Below, in pieces: positions 38,346-47,734 of a DNA stretch of 64,000 nt. Below the pieces are notes generated by a model, which was not told the origin of the DNA, did not search any database, and saw nothing but the letters and a program-made list of their open reading frames with translations. Position 1 is the stretch's first letter. The number at the start of each line of letters is the position of its first letter. The stretch covers positions 62,001-126,000 of the forward strand of contig NZ_WVIE01000016.1 of NCBI RefSeq assembly GCF_010091945.1. Reading direction: 5' to 3'. The position numbers and the translations under genes were made by a program. The DNA is from Myxacorys almedinensis A (lineage in GTDB: Bacteria; Cyanobacteriota; Cyanobacteriia; Leptolyngbyales; Leptolyngbyaceae).

Positions 38346-38854
38346 AGTTTCGGTTCCCTACGGTGATTCTTTCCTAGCCAGGAATATAGGGCTTTCTGCC
38401 AAAAGGTAGAGAGTCGCCGTGACCTGTCTGATTTATTTTAGAGGATGAGACGAATTTGGAGCCTGTTTTCGAGCCGCTGATCGGCATCAGGCAAGTCAAG
38501 GTTAAAAAATCATTTAACAAATTGGGTGTATTCGATCGTAGTCTTCGCTGGTTCTGGGTTTAGGTTGCCCAGAGGTATGCCGAAACTCCCAGACAGAAAT
38601 TCTTAGCAAAGCCCTGATAGCGTTGCACTCTAGTGGTCTGTCAAGATTGAACTGATGGACTGGGAATCGATGAGTGGAGGAGTAGATGAGTGGATGGGTT
38701 GGTCAGTAATCAAATCCATCGGCTCATGCACCCTCTCACCCCTCTACCCTCTCACTCATCAACCCATCCACTCAACGTTGACAATCTACCAGGTTGCTCT
38801 GATGCAAGTTTGTAGCGTTATGCAGAGATTCTGCGTCCTTTTAGTTGTTGATCT
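38346..38854. other. Intergenic region upstream of potA and PBP2, with palindromic element
   Basis: 509 bases between divergent genes; both promoters should lie here. The 38669-38773 segment is a palindromic repeat listed separately. The 67-residue plus-strand ORF over it (38655-38858) is the repeat being read, not a gene. No tRNA seen. Confidence 0.4.
38669..38773. repeat. Palindromic intergenic repeat with 13-bp perfect arms
   Basis: GAGTGGATGGGTT (38688-38700) is the exact reverse complement of AACCCATCCACTC (38761-38773). Further out GATGAGTGG and CACTCATC words extend the symmetry. The interior is CT-rich. It resembles a short non-coding mobile or REP-like element. Confidence 0.65.
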
Positions 38855-40663
38855 ATGACCCTACTTCGATCTCTTTCTACACCCACGCTGCCCCTGCAAA
38901 CGGCTCGAAGTGTAGGACGCCAAAACCAGGCAATTGTGCTGATGGTGCTGCTGTCGGGGATAATTATCGGTGGTTTGGGCGGGCGGTTGGTTCATTTGCA
39001 GTTGGTGGACGGCGATCGTAATCGTCAATTAGCAGAAACCAACCGAATTCGGCTGATTCCCAAACCTCCAGAGCGGGGCAAAATCTTCGATCGCAAGGGC
39101 AGAATTTTAGCCGGAAGTCGGCTGTCTCATTCCGTTTATTTGCAACCCCTAACTCAGAAGAAAGCAGACTGGCATAAAACCCGTCAGCGCCTCGCCGACA
39201 TTCTCAACATTCCGGTGCAAGCTATTGAGCGGCGATTAGCCGAAGAAGGCTACAGATCTCCCTATATGGTGCGGATTGCCCGGGGGGTTAGCCCACAAAA
39301 AGTGACTGCCCTAGAAGAATATCGCGCTGAGCTAGAGGGGGTAGAGGTGGATGCAGAAGCCATGCGCGACTATCCCCACGGCGACTTAGGAGCGCATGTC
39401 ATCGGCTATACCGGGGAAATGAATGACCAAGAGTTGCAACGTCGCCAAGGCAAAGACTATCGGCTAGGCGATGTGATCGGTCAGATGGGCATTGAGGCTG
39501 CCTTTGAGCAGCAACTGCGGGGCGAATGGGGCGGTCAGCAAGTTGAGGTGGATGGGGCGGGGACTGTGTTAAACGTCTTGGGTGAGAAAGAAACTCGCGC
39601 TGGGAAAGATGTCACGGTAACGCTCGACTTAGAGCTTCAAAAGGCGGCTGAAGCAGCGCTGGGAATCCAAAAAGGTGCGATCGTAGCCCTCGACCCAAAC
39701 ACGGGTGCCATTCTGGCGATGGTCAGCCGCCCTGGATTTGACCCCAATCTATTCACCACGCATATGTCAGACGAGAAGTGGAAACAGCTTCAAAGTCAAG
39801 ACCAGCCGTTTTTGAACCGGGTTCTGCAAAGCTATCCGCCTGCCAGTACCTTCAAGATTGTGACAACTACGGCAGGCTTAGAGTCTGGCAAATTTTCACC
39901 GCAGACCGTTCTCAACACTTATCCATCGCTCCATGTCAGCGGCGTTGATTTTGGTGAGTGGAATCATGCTGGCTTTGGTCCTCAAGGCTTTGTAGGGGCG
40001 ATGACGTGGAGTAGTGATACGTTCTTTTATCAAATCGGGCTAGGGATGGGGGAAAAGCCCCTCATCGAGTGGACGCGCCGCTACGGATTTGGGCAGAAGA
40101 CGGGCATAGAACTGAGTGCTGAAGAATCACCTGGACTTGTTCCTGATGCGCTGTGGAAGCAAAAACAGGTGAAGCAAGCGTGGTTTGTTGGCGACACGGT
40201 AAATATGACGATTGGGCAGGGCTATCTTGAAGCAAGCCCGTTGCAAGTGGCAGGGATGTTTGCGATCGCGGCGAATGGTGGCTATCGGGTCAAGCCGCAT
40301 CTGCTTAAAGAGAACGCAACTGCCCAAGCTTGGCGCCAGCCGCTCAATCTGAGGTCGGATACAATCCGGCTACTACGAGAAGGTCTGCGGGGCGTAATCA
40401 GCACCGGAACAGGGCAAGCCCTGAACATCCCAACGTTGCCCCCCGTGGCAGGCAAGAGCGGCACGGCAGAAGATATGGGGCAGGGGTCTCATACCTGGTT
40501 TGGAGCTTTCGCGCCCTACGATAAACCTGAAATTGTCGTGGTTGCAATGGGTGAGTTTTCTGGGGGAAGCGGCGGTTCAGTGACGGCTCCCATGGTGCGC
40601 CAGGTCATGGAGGCGTATTTTAAACCGAAGCAGACAAAAGCCAAAGCACAACAGCATCGCTAA
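38855..40663 (+). CDS. mrdA: Penicillin-binding protein 2, peptidoglycan transpeptidase
   Basis: 602 residues: one N-terminal membrane helix (27-48), a PBP dimerisation domain, and a transpeptidase domain with active-site S331 in PPASTFKIV (K334), second motif WSSDTFF, and KSGTAE near 541. This is a class B PBP of the elongation type rather than FtsI by overall sequence, cross-linking septal or side-wall peptidoglycan in the periplasm. Its stop overlaps the convergent DUF3318 stop by four bases. Confidence 0.85.
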   Translation: MTLLRSLSTPTLPLQTARSVGRQNQAIVLMVLLSGIIIGGLGGRLVHLQLVDGDRNRQLAETNRIRLIPKPPERGKIFDRKGRILAGSRLSHSVYLQPLTQKKADWHKTRQRLADILNIPVQAIERRLAEEGYRSPYMVRIARGVSPQKVTALEEYRAELEGVEVDAEAMRDYPHGDLGAHVIGYTGEMNDQELQRRQGKDYRLGDVIGQMGIEAAFEQQLRGEWGGQQVEVDGAGTVLNVLGEKETRAGKDVTVTLDLELQKAAEAALGIQKGAIVALDPNTGAILAMVSRPGFDPNLFTTHMSDEKWKQLQSQDQPFLNRVLQSYPPASTFKIVTTTAGLESGKFSPQTVLNTYPSLHVSGVDFGEWNHAGFGPQGFVGAMTWSSDTFFYQIGLGMGEKPLIEWTRRYGFGQKTGIELSAEESPGLVPDALWKQKQVKQAWFVGDTVNMTIGQGYLEASPLQVAGMFAIAANGGYRVKPHLLKENATAQAWRQPLNLRSDTIRLLREGLRGVISTGTGQALNIPTLPPVAGKSGTAEDMGQGSHTWFGAFAPYDKPEIVVVAMGEFSGGSGGSVTAPMVRQVMEAYFKPKQTKAKAQQHR

Positions 40664-41274
40664 AAGTCTTGTTGCCGCATTGATTCTGGAATACCAACTG
40701 GGGAAAGACCCGCGATCGCACGCAACGCTTGGCATCTCAACAGTTCAGTAAAGGTCAGCGATCGCCCTTCGTTTTGGGCAACAGATGCGATCGCAGAGAG
40801 CAGATGTCCGGCAGCGTCGGTTTCGGTATAGCCCCGCCGTTGGGCAATTTGTAGGGCTTTTTCGTCAGCGTCGAGGTCTTTACGAGAGCTACGATTGCTG
40901 CGCCAGATCTGAGTCAGCGCGATCGCGCCGAGGGCGGTTGTGGCTGCTATTCCAACCGCATCTTGCTGCAATACCTCAAACCCCAACCCTGCAACCCCCG
41001 CAACTGCCAAACCCAGCGACAGATTGGGTTGGAACCATCTCACACCTGCTAGCCAACATACCGTCCGCAACATCAGCAAGTCTCGCTGCGGACGAGAAAG
41101 GCGACTCCACAGATCAAAATTAATATAGACACTGCGATCAATTCTCCAAGGCAACGGAAAGGGAGCATCAATCACAAGCCTTTGGTCTGGCTTGCTGACC
41201 AGTTTGGTGAACATTCGCCCAGAGGCAGGCATGATGTCCAAAAGCCGGCGGACTTCAAGTTCGTAATCAAGCAT
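40660..41274 (-). CDS. DUF3318 domain protein
   Basis: 204 residues from MLDYELEVRRLLDIMPASGRM; the track starts 13 codons earlier. The N-terminal half resembles DUF3318 (PFPLPWRIDRSVYINFDLWSRLSRPQRDLLMLR). Two weak hydrophobic segments (LSLGLAVAGVAGLGFEVL, VGIAATTALGAIALTQIW) follow. Cyanobacterial family of unknown function. Convergent with mrdA. Confidence 0.72.
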   Translation of the reverse strand: MLDYELEVRRLLDIMPASGRMFTKLVSKPDQRLVIDAPFPLPWRIDRSVYINFDLWSRLSRPQRDLLMLRTVCWLAGVRWFQPNLSLGLAVAGVAGLGFEVLQQDAVGIAATTALGAIALTQIWRSNRSSRKDLDADEKALQIAQRRGYTETDAAGHLLSAIASVAQNEGRSLTFTELLRCQALRAIAGLSPVGIPESMRQQDF

Positions 41275-41370
41275 AAACCAGTGGGCGATGGAAGGATACG
41301 TTCTAGCGTACAAGCTTCAGAACCGCAATTGAAGCATTTTCCACCACCCACACCGCTTTATTCAGTTGGT

Positions 41371-41496
41371 TTATTCAGCCAAAAACAACAGATCGGGCGA
41401 AACCCAATTAATTAGCATGAAAATAGTAAACGCAACACTAACTGAAACGACAGCTAGCATTGGGGCACTCGAAAGATAGCGAGGAAAACCAGTCAT
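41371..41496 (-). CDS. Second, divergent PsaJ-like protein
   Basis: 41 residues, too short for the ORF track. It begins MTGFPRYLSSAPMLAVVS and ends NWVSPDLLFLAE, with one membrane helix. The RYLSSAP and PDLL blocks match PsaJ of photosystem I. It lacks the EFNRF block and the C-terminal His of PsaJ, residues expected to ligate chlorophyll. GGAG seven bases before the ATG is a good ribosome site. It lies downstream of psaF-psaJ on the same strand, beyond a terminator-like hairpin. Confidence 0.72.
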   Translation of the reverse strand: MTGFPRYLSSAPMLAVVSVSVAFTIFMLINWVSPDLLFLAE

Positions 41497-41633
41497 AGCT
41501 AAACTCCATAAATTTACTGTTGATGAGTTTTAGGTTAGAAAAACCATGCTGAGGTTCTCATCATTCTTAAGAGTCACTTTGCTAAGGCAGTCTCAGCGTT
41601 AAGAAATAATTCGATCGCTCGATCTTTACACAA

Positions 41634-41670
41634 AAACTCGCGACCTTCTAAAAAGAGCGATCGCGAGTTT
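41634..41670 (-). terminator. Terminator after psaFJ
   Basis: On the minus strand AAACTCGCGA ... TCGCGAGTTT is a 10-bp perfect stem with a 17-base loop, followed by TTG with T-rich sequence. It separates psaF-psaJ from the second psaJ-like gene, which therefore may be expressed at a lower level by read-through or from its own promoter. Confidence 0.7.
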
Positions 41671-41739
41671 GATCAATATTCTTAACTAGCGTCTAGAGAT
41701 ATTCTGAGGGTTGCTGCAAGCGTTCCTCATTCGCTATCC

Positions 41740-41859
41740 CTAATTGAGGGGATGCGAGAGCAAATCGGGAAAGAACCGATTAAACTCGATCAACATGCCA
41801 GCCGTAAAGGTTAGCCAAAGCGCAGTCAAAACAGGAGCAGAAGACAGATAACGAGCCAT
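41740..41859 (-). CDS. psaJ: Photosystem I reaction centre subunit IX (PsaJ)
   Basis: 39 residues, below the ORF-track cut-off. [20 protein letters not shown] ... [17 protein letters not shown] is a canonical PsaJ, with one helix, the conserved IEFNRF Glu and the near-terminal His. PsaJ stabilises PsaF in the PSI membrane core. GGAGG five bases before the ATG. It is 43 bases after psaF, the usual psaFJ operon order. Confidence 0.93.
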   Translation of the reverse strand: MARYLSSAPVLTALWLTFTAGMLIEFNRFFPDLLSHPLN

Positions 41860-41902
41860 GAAATCCTCCAGAATTTAGGCAAAACAGTTAGATAGGAAAC
41901 CC

Positions 41903-42406
41903 CTAGCGCGGAGAAACCGGAATACCGTTGGTCACGTTAGTAATTTTGCCCACCACAAGTTCACCCGATGTCAATTCTTTGACTGCCAAGAGCGGCCAAA
42001 AGGCAGCACTCAACATGCATCTGATTGCCAACGGTACATTGATAATGACTTCTTGCTCTTCGGGGTTGCCGCTCTTCTTCACCGCTTGGAGATAAGAACG
42101 ACCTGCCCAGCCGATCCAACCTGTGATCAGCAAGAACAAGATTCCTGGAATCGTGAATTCACCAACGTGAGCTAGATTGCCATCTACAATTAAGTGGGGC
42201 AACCCATCGTCTTTACCGCACATCAAGTTTGAGCGAGAGTATTGCTCAAACCGACGGGCTGCTGACTTGCTCACCGAGTCTTGGGCACGTTGAGCAAAGG
42301 CAGCGCTTTCGCTACACGGAACCAAGTTGTAGGCATGGGCTGGCTCTGGGGCAACAAAGCCAAACCACAAGGAGAAAACTAGAACTAGAGCAAACAATCG
42401 TCGCAT
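41903..42406 (-). CDS. psaF: Photosystem I reaction centre subunit III (PsaF)
   Basis: 167 residues with a cleavable lumenal signal (LFALVLVFSLWFGFVAPEPAHA), then a lumenal domain and the membrane segment TIPGILFLLITGWIGWAGRSYL. Contains the two Cys expected in the lumenal part (VPCSES, NLMCGKDD). PsaF helps dock plastocyanin or cytochrome c6 and binds antenna pigments. Divergent from tsaD, a familiar cyanobacterial arrangement. Confidence 0.94.
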   Translation of the reverse strand: MRRLFALVLVFSLWFGFVAPEPAHAYNLVPCSESAAFAQRAQDSVSKSAARRFEQYSRSNLMCGKDDGLPHLIVDGNLAHVGEFTIPGILFLLITGWIGWAGRSYLQAVKKSGNPEEQEVIINVPLAIRCMLSAAFWPLLAVKELTSGELVVGKITNVTNGIPVSPR

Positions 42407-42599
42407 GGAATTGTTTCCCTTTTTTACAAATTGCGAAGGTTATGAGGGCAAAAAGGGTTGTACTTTCTGCCTTACAAAAATAGACGAAACTGAGTAGCGC
42501 GATAAACTTTTTATTAGCGTTACCCAATTGGGCTTTAGCTACACCATGCAGGTTTTAGCCGTGCTGGGGTAGCCTATACTTTCAAAAACGTATCAGCAA

Positions 42600-43667
42600 A
42601 TGGCAACGGTTTTAGCAATTGAAACAAGTTGTGACGAAACGGCAGTAGCGATCGTCAAAAATCGTAACGTTTTGAGCAGCATTGTGTCGTCTCAGGTGGC
42701 GATTCATCAGCAATACGGCGGCGTTGTGCCAGAGGTGGCATCTCGTCAGCATGTGGAAATTGTCAATCATGCGATCGCACAATCCCTTGAAGCGGCACAC
42801 CTCGACTGGTCAGCGATCGATGGCATCGCTGGAACCTGCGCTCCTGGCTTGGTCGGCGCGTTGCTTGTCGGCTTGACGGCAGCCAAAACCTTGGCGATGC
42901 TCTACCAAAAGCCATTTCTTGGAATTCATCACTTAGAAGGGCACATTTACGCCTCTTATCTCAGCGACCCAACCTTAGAGCCGCCGTTTCTCTGCCTCCT
43001 CGTTTCGGGTGGGCATACGAGTTTGATTTACGTTAAAGATTGTGGACGGTATGAGGTGTTAGGGCAAACCCGTGATGATGCCGCCGGAGAAGCCTTCGAT
43101 AAAGTGGCGCGGCTGCTGGAGTTGGGCTATCCGGGTGGTCCTGCTATCGATCGCCTCGCGCAAGTGGGCAATCCAAAAGCGTTTGCTCTGCCCGAAGGTC
43201 AAATTTCCCTGCCCGGAGGCGGCTTTCATCCCTACGATTCTAGTTTTAGCGGGTTAAAAACGGCGGTTCTACGGCTGACTCAGAAGTTTCAGCAGAGCGG
43301 GGAGCCATTACCGATCGCAGATCTAGCGGCGAGTTTTCAAGAAACGGTAGCCAAGTCGCTGACCAAACGCGCGATCGCAGGTGCGCGAGATTTTGGCTTA
43401 GATGCGATCGCGATCGGGGGTGGGGTGGCTGCCAATCGGGGTTTGCGTCAGCATTTACAAGCAGCGGCTGAGCGTCACAATTTGCGGGTTATCTTTCCCC
43501 CGATGCAATTTTGTACGGACAATGCAGCAATGATTGCCTGTGCAGCGGCTGAACATTTGGAGCGTGGGCATACCTCGCGGCTGACCTTGGGGGCGCAGTC
43601 TCGGCTATCGCTTAACGATGTGATGACGCTTTATCAAACTCAACAAACCGTTCTACCCACATTATGA
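42600..43667 (+). CDS. tsaD: tRNA N6-threonylcarbamoyladenosine transferase
   Basis: 355 residues, ASKHA fold. Metal site HHLEGH gives H111 and H115; other conserved blocks are [32 protein letters not shown] and [11 protein letters not shown]. It makes t6A at position 37 of ANN-decoding tRNAs with TsaB and TsaE. Full length. Divergently transcribed from psaF across a 193-base shared promoter region. Confidence 0.95.
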   Translation: MATVLAIETSCDETAVAIVKNRNVLSSIVSSQVAIHQQYGGVVPEVASRQHVEIVNHAIAQSLEAAHLDWSAIDGIAGTCAPGLVGALLVGLTAAKTLAMLYQKPFLGIHHLEGHIYASYLSDPTLEPPFLCLLVSGGHTSLIYVKDCGRYEVLGQTRDDAAGEAFDKVARLLELGYPGGPAIDRLAQVGNPKAFALPEGQISLPGGGFHPYDSSFSGLKTAVLRLTQKFQQSGEPLPIADLAASFQETVAKSLTKRAIAGARDFGLDAIAIGGGVAANRGLRQHLQAAAERHNLRVIFPPMQFCTDNAAMIACAAAEHLERGHTSRLTLGAQSRLSLNDVMTLYQTQQTVLPTL

Positions 43668-43686
43668 AAGAGTGCAGTCATATTCT

Positions 43687-44058
43687 TTAAGATCTACGGT
43701 GAATGGGACGAGATAGCGCCCGACGAGATTCGATCGTTGTAAGTGCACCCAACAAAGACACAGGCAAACGGTTTTTTAGAAGTTCTAGAACTTTTGCATT
43801 AACGGTGTTGGTAGGAGTATCGTTAACAAGATTGATGAAAATCACACCTGCGGTAAATCCTTCAGCCCAGTTTTTAGGATTCGTAAATCCGCGATCGCGG
43901 GTGATGATAATTGCATCGGTAGCGATCGCGGCAGCCATCACCTCTGTATCGGGATGTCCGCGCAGTCCAATATCGCGCACGTCTTGAACGGAAAAACCTA
44001 GTTCCGCAATTTGAGGCGCAAGGGAGCGTGGCATGTTTTCATCGACCAGAATATTCAA
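43687..44058 (-). CDS. DUF5615 PIN-like toxin
   Basis: 123 residues. MNILVDENMPRSLAPQIAELGF carries the first conserved Asp, and IITRDRGFTN the second acidic block of DUF5615/PIN-like nucleases. The start is a TTG three bases after the antitoxin stop; the next ATG would delete the D-E-N motif, so TTG is preferred. Expected RNase toxin of a two-gene module. Confidence 0.83.
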   Translation of the reverse strand: MNILVDENMPRSLAPQIAELGFSVQDVRDIGLRGHPDTEVMAAAIATDAIIITRDRGFTNPKNWAEGFTAGVIFINLVNDTPTNTVNAKVLELLKNRLPVSLLGALTTIESRRALSRPIHRRS

Positions 44059-44061
44059 GAC

Positions 44062-44289
44062 TCAAGCTTCCAAAGCCACAACCTCAGTTTGTTTGACCAA
44101 ATCGGCTGCATACGAGAGAGCAGCCTCAACTTGCTCTTTGGTGAGTTCGTACTCTTGCATAACTTCCTCTTTATTCATGCCGCTTGCGAGGGAACCGACG
44201 ACGATCGAGACCGGAACCCGTGTTCCACTGATGACAGGTGTACCGTGATGAATGGCTTTGTCCACGCTGATTTGCCGCGCAATTTCCAT
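44062..44289 (-). CDS. DUF433 antitoxin
   Basis: 75 residues from MEIARQISVD; the ORF track starts 27 codons upstream in basic non-family sequence. GTPVISGTRVPVSIVVGSLASGMN is the DUF433 DNA-binding signature, followed by the EEVMQEYELTKEQVEAALSYA helix pair. It precedes its DUF5615 partner by three bases, so the two are translated together. Confidence 0.85.
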   Translation of the reverse strand: MEIARQISVDKAIHHGTPVISGTRVPVSIVVGSLASGMNKEEVMQEYELTKEQVEAALSYAADLVKQTEVVALEA

Positions 44290-44623
44290 CGTGTTTCTCC
44301 GCGATCGCTTTTCCCTACTATTCTGCCTTAGATTCCTGTTTGGCAATGGCAGTGCTATAGGTTTTCTCAAGTTCAGCTTCCCTAGATTTAACAGTGCTCA
44401 AGAGGTTTAGTAGACAAAATAGTTCTTAAGTACTATTCTTGTGAAGGTTGCTCTATTAGGTCGTAAAAGATTTGAGCTTTTGCCTTTAGATAGAAGATTA
44501 AATAGATTGTCGTCACTGAAATCCAATAACAACTTCCCTTATGAATCTAGAGTTTGGTGACAAATAATTCTCCAAACTTGGGGATAGCTCTGCGTATAGA
44601 GAAAGGTTATTGAGGAACAGTAT
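44290..44623. other. Intergenic region before the epimerase gene
   Basis: 334 bases, AT-rich, containing the promoter of the antitoxin operon (minus) and of the small ORF/AGE pair (plus). No RNA gene recognised. GAGGAA at 44613 is the ribosome site for the small ORF. Confidence 0.4.
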
Positions 44624-44722
44624 ATGTCAGAGTTATCCGAGATTAGACAGCGTAAAGAGCGATATGATGCTACTGCATTGTTGTTGAGAATGAATTCGTG
44701 GAGCAAGACTTTAGAGCCTTAG
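44624..44722 (+). CDS. Possible 32-residue leader ORF overlapping the AGE gene
   Basis: ATG with GAGGAA six bases upstream, reading [20 protein letters not shown] and ending SKTLEP. It ends 25 bases inside the AGE reading frame, whose GTG start has no good ribosome site of its own. Translational coupling of AGE to this ORF would explain that. No family recognised; it may instead be a remnant. Confidence 0.4.
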   Translation: MSELSEIRQRKERYDATALLLRMNSWSKTLEP

Positions 44723-45909
44723 CAAACCTTTACAAGACTGCTCTCCTCGATGATGTCTTGCCGTTTTGGGAGCGGCATTCGATCGATTGGGAGCAGGGCG
44801 GCTATTTCACCTGCCTCGATCGCAACGGCAAGGTGTACGACACCGACAAATTTATCTGGCTGCAAAATCGCCAGGTATGGACGTTCTCGACCTTTTATCA
44901 CCAGATAGAACCGCGCGAAGACTGGCTTGCGATCGCGGCAAACGGGGCTGATTTTTTGGCGAAACACGGTAGAGATGCAGCGGGAAACTGGTACTTTGCC
45001 CTCGATCGGTCTGGAAACCCGCTCGTGCAACCCTACAATATTTTCTCTGACTGCTTCGCCGCAATGGCGTTTAGTAAATATGCGCTCGCCTCTGGCAAAG
45101 AGTGGGCAAAAGATATTGCATTGCAAGCATATGACAATGTTTTACGCCGCAAAGACAATCCTAAAGGTGACTACAACAAAGCCTATCCGGGCACTCGCCC
45201 TATGAAATCGTTAGCTGTGCCGATGATTTTAGCTAATTTGACCCTAGAAATGGACTGGCTGTTACCAAGCAACACCCTTGAACATGTGCTGAATGCAACG
45301 GTTGAAGAAGTGATGACTGACTTTCTCAGCGACGCTAGCTTTGCTCCATATAGCGATCGCAAGCTTATGTATGAAAACGTTGCACCTGATGGATTGCTGA
45401 TCGATTGTTTTGAAGGACGATTAATTAATCCGGGTCATGGCATCGAAGCAATGTGGTTTATTATGGATATTGGCAATCGTCTAGGTGATTCCAAACTAGT
45501 CCATCAAGCAATCGAGATTGTATTAAATATCCTTGATTTTGCTTGGGATCGAGAGTATGGCGGATTGTATTATTTTATGGATACGAAAGGACATCCACCC
45601 CAGCAGTTGGAATGGGATCAAAAACTGTGGTGGGTTCATCTAGAATCGCTGGTGGCGCTATCGATGGGATATCGGTTGACGGGTCGCCAAGAATGTTGGG
45701 ACTGGTACGAAAAACTCCACGAATACTCATGGTCGCATTTTGCCGATCCGCAGTGGGGCGAATGGTTTGGCTATCTCAACCGCCAGGGAGACGTGCTGAT
45801 AGATCTTAAAGGCGGCAAATGGAAGGGATGTTTTCATGTGCCGCGATCGCTTTACCTCTGTCATCAGCAATTTGATGCCCTCAGCGCAGCGCAGGCTTAC
45901 CCTTACTGA
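44698..45909 (+). CDS. N-acylglucosamine 2-epimerase family protein (AGE)
   Basis: 403 residues, (alpha/alpha)6 barrel. Family features: [42 protein letters not shown] at the N-terminus and the catalytic-His regions [10 protein letters not shown] and [10 protein letters not shown]. It interconverts N-acetylglucosamine and N-acetylmannosamine, or epimerises related sugars such as cellobiose. The start is GTG. Its last seven bases overlap the convergent cax gene. Confidence 0.85.
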   Translation: MEQDFRALANLYKTALLDDVLPFWERHSIDWEQGGYFTCLDRNGKVYDTDKFIWLQNRQVWTFSTFYHQIEPREDWLAIAANGADFLAKHGRDAAGNWYFALDRSGNPLVQPYNIFSDCFAAMAFSKYALASGKEWAKDIALQAYDNVLRRKDNPKGDYNKAYPGTRPMKSLAVPMILANLTLEMDWLLPSNTLEHVLNATVEEVMTDFLSDASFAPYSDRKLMYENVAPDGLLIDCFEGRLINPGHGIEAMWFIMDIGNRLGDSKLVHQAIEIVLNILDFAWDREYGGLYYFMDTKGHPPQQLEWDQKLWWVHLESLVALSMGYRLTGRQECWDWYEKLHEYSWSHFADPQWGEWFGYLNRQGDVLIDLKGGKWKGCFHVPRSLYLCHQQFDALSAAQAYPY

Positions 45910-46967
45910 AAATAGAACGCCGCCCCAAGAATAATGTAAGTCGCTAACAACAGTACCCCTTCTAACCAGTTTGATCGCCCATCTAAACTGATCAGATTTG
46001 CCACAACAACCGCCACTGTAACCGCCACAACCTCAAACAAATTGAAACTTAAATCCATGGGTTGCCCAATCGCTTGCCCAACAATAACCAACAACGGAGC
46101 CATTAACAACGCAACTAACAAGCTCGATCCCATCGCTACAGAGACCGACAAATCCATATTATTTTTAACAGCAACACCAACGGCTGTCACATACTCTGCC
46201 ACGCCACCGACCAACGGCAAGAGAATCACTCCAGTAAACAGCGGTGTCAATCCTAATCCTTTCGTTGCTTCTTCAACGACTCCAACAAAAATCTCAGATT
46301 CGTAGGCAACTGCAAGAGTCGATGCGACTAATACTCCGAGCCACAGCCACAGATTAGGTTGGTGGTTGCTTTCTTCCTCTAACTCTGCCAAACTAACTTC
46401 ATAAAGGTAGTTATGAGTTTTCAATGAAAAAATTAATGTCATGATGTACACGGCAATCAACACAATTGCTACAGTAATCGAAAGCTTTTCAATCGCAGGA
46501 GTTTCAATTTTTCCAGAAGTATAAAATGCTAGCGTAGGCAGCAAAATGGCAATCACAGCAAGTGTCATAGATGAGCCATTAACTCGCGCGACGATCGGCT
46601 TAAATTCTTGCTCTTTATACCGCAGCCCACCAAAAAACATCGAAAGCCCCATCGCTAGTAACAAATTACTGATAATCGTTCCGGTAATACTGGCTTTAAC
46701 GATATCGATCAATCCGGCTCTCAGAGCAACTAACCCAATGATCAGTTCTGTGGCATTGCCAAAGATCGCGTTGAGCAACCCACCGATCGAAGGTCCCGTA
46801 ACGATCGCAACTTCCTCGGTTGCCGTGCTCAACCAGATTGCCAGGGGTACGATCGCGCAGGCAGAGGTGATGAAAACGGTCATCGTGCCCCAGTGCAACA
46901 GTTCAGCCGCAATCGAAATTGGCACAAAAATCAGCATTCCGATCGAAACAATCTTTTTGATGGACAT
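45903..46967 (-). CDS. cax: Calcium/proton exchanger (CaCA family)
   Basis: 354 residues with about 11 helices in two repeats. Repeat 1 has the classic [16 protein letters not shown] motif. Repeat 2 reads [17 protein letters not shown] where GNAAEH is usual; position-equivalent E is kept. An acidic loop ([10 protein letters not shown]) divides the halves. Exports Ca2+ in exchange for H+ across the plasma or thylakoid membrane. Confidence 0.85.
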   Translation of the reverse strand: MSIKKIVSIGMLIFVPISIAAELLHWGTMTVFITSACAIVPLAIWLSTATEEVAIVTGPSIGGLLNAIFGNATELIIGLVALRAGLIDIVKASITGTIISNLLLAMGLSMFFGGLRYKEQEFKPIVARVNGSSMTLAVIAILLPTLAFYTSGKIETPAIEKLSITVAIVLIAVYIMTLIFSLKTHNYLYEVSLAELEEESNHQPNLWLWLGVLVASTLAVAYESEIFVGVVEEATKGLGLTPLFTGVILLPLVGGVAEYVTAVGVAVKNNMDLSVSVAMGSSLLVALLMAPLLVIVGQAIGQPMDLSFNLFEVVAVTVAVVVANLISLDGRSNWLEGVLLLATYIILGAAFYFQ

Positions 46968-47104
46968 AAAAGGCTCTAGCGTAAAAAAATCTATAGCAAT
47001 CCTATGTCAATCAAGAGGCAACGGCTCAGAAAACTATTGAATGTGCGATCGCGCGCATGCGTCACGGCAAGCTTGTTCAAAGGGATAATTTTTACTTCTT
47101 ACGG

Positions 47105-47734
47105 CTAAGAAACAGAGTGAGCACGGCTTTCAGGCTCAGAACGCTGAATTTGAGCGCGAATTGCGGATAGATCAATAAAGCGATCCGCCACATCAATCAG
47201 CCCGTCATTCGTCATTGCTGGGAGACTTACCACTTCGACACAGGTGCCCTGATATGCCACATGATTGACAACATACGCGAGATCACCATCACCACTGAGT
47301 AAGACTGCAACATCACAATGCTTGGCTAGCATTACCATATCCACAGCAATTTCAACATCTAAATTCGCTCGCTTAGAGCCATCCGGATACTGCACCAAAT
47401 CTTTAGTGACGACGCGGTAGCCATTGCGGCGCATCCAGAGTAAAAAGCCTTGCTGTTTCTCATTGTGCCGATCAACGCCTGTGTAAAAATATGCCCTTAA
47501 CAATCGCCGCTTACCGGTAAGATAACAAAGCAGCTTTGCATAATCAATCTCTAAACCAAGCTGCATGGCAGCATAAAATAGGTTAGAGCCATCAATAAAA
47601 ATAATCACGCGATCGTCAGTTTCAGAGGGTGATCTCATCTCTTCAACAACAGACGAAGTCGGCTCTTGAGCACAATCTAATGGCTTTGGAGAAGACTGAT
47701 TCCAATCAGGACGGGGAACGAGTTGCATAATCAT
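47105..47734 (-). CDS. LabA-like NYN-domain protein (first of two)
   Basis: 209 residues (ATG 47734, GGAG four bases upstream; ATG 47728 is an alternative). NYN/PIN-like RNase fold: VIIFIDGSNLFYAAMQLG with the first Asp, then FLLWMRRNGYRVVTKD, VEIAVDMVMLAKHC and LLSGDGDLAYVVNHV with the other acids. Similar in kind to LabA of Synechococcus, which acts on circadian output. The first 40 residues are variable. A paralogue lies 1.1 kb away, oriented divergently. Confidence 0.8.
   Translation of the reverse strand: MIMQLVPRPDWNQSSPKPLDCAQEPTSSVVEEMRSPSETDDRVIIFIDGSNLFYAAMQLGLEIDYAKLLCYLTGKRRLLRAYFYTGVDRHNEKQQGFLLWMRRNGYRVVTKDLVQYPDGSKRANLDVEIAVDMVMLAKHCDVAVLLSGDGDLAYVVNHVAYQGTCVEVVSLPAMTNDGLIDVADRFIDLSAIRAQIQRSEPESRAHSVS

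Noticed and set aside
38655-38858. 67-residue ORF before PBP2
   Set aside because: It is the palindromic repeat translated.
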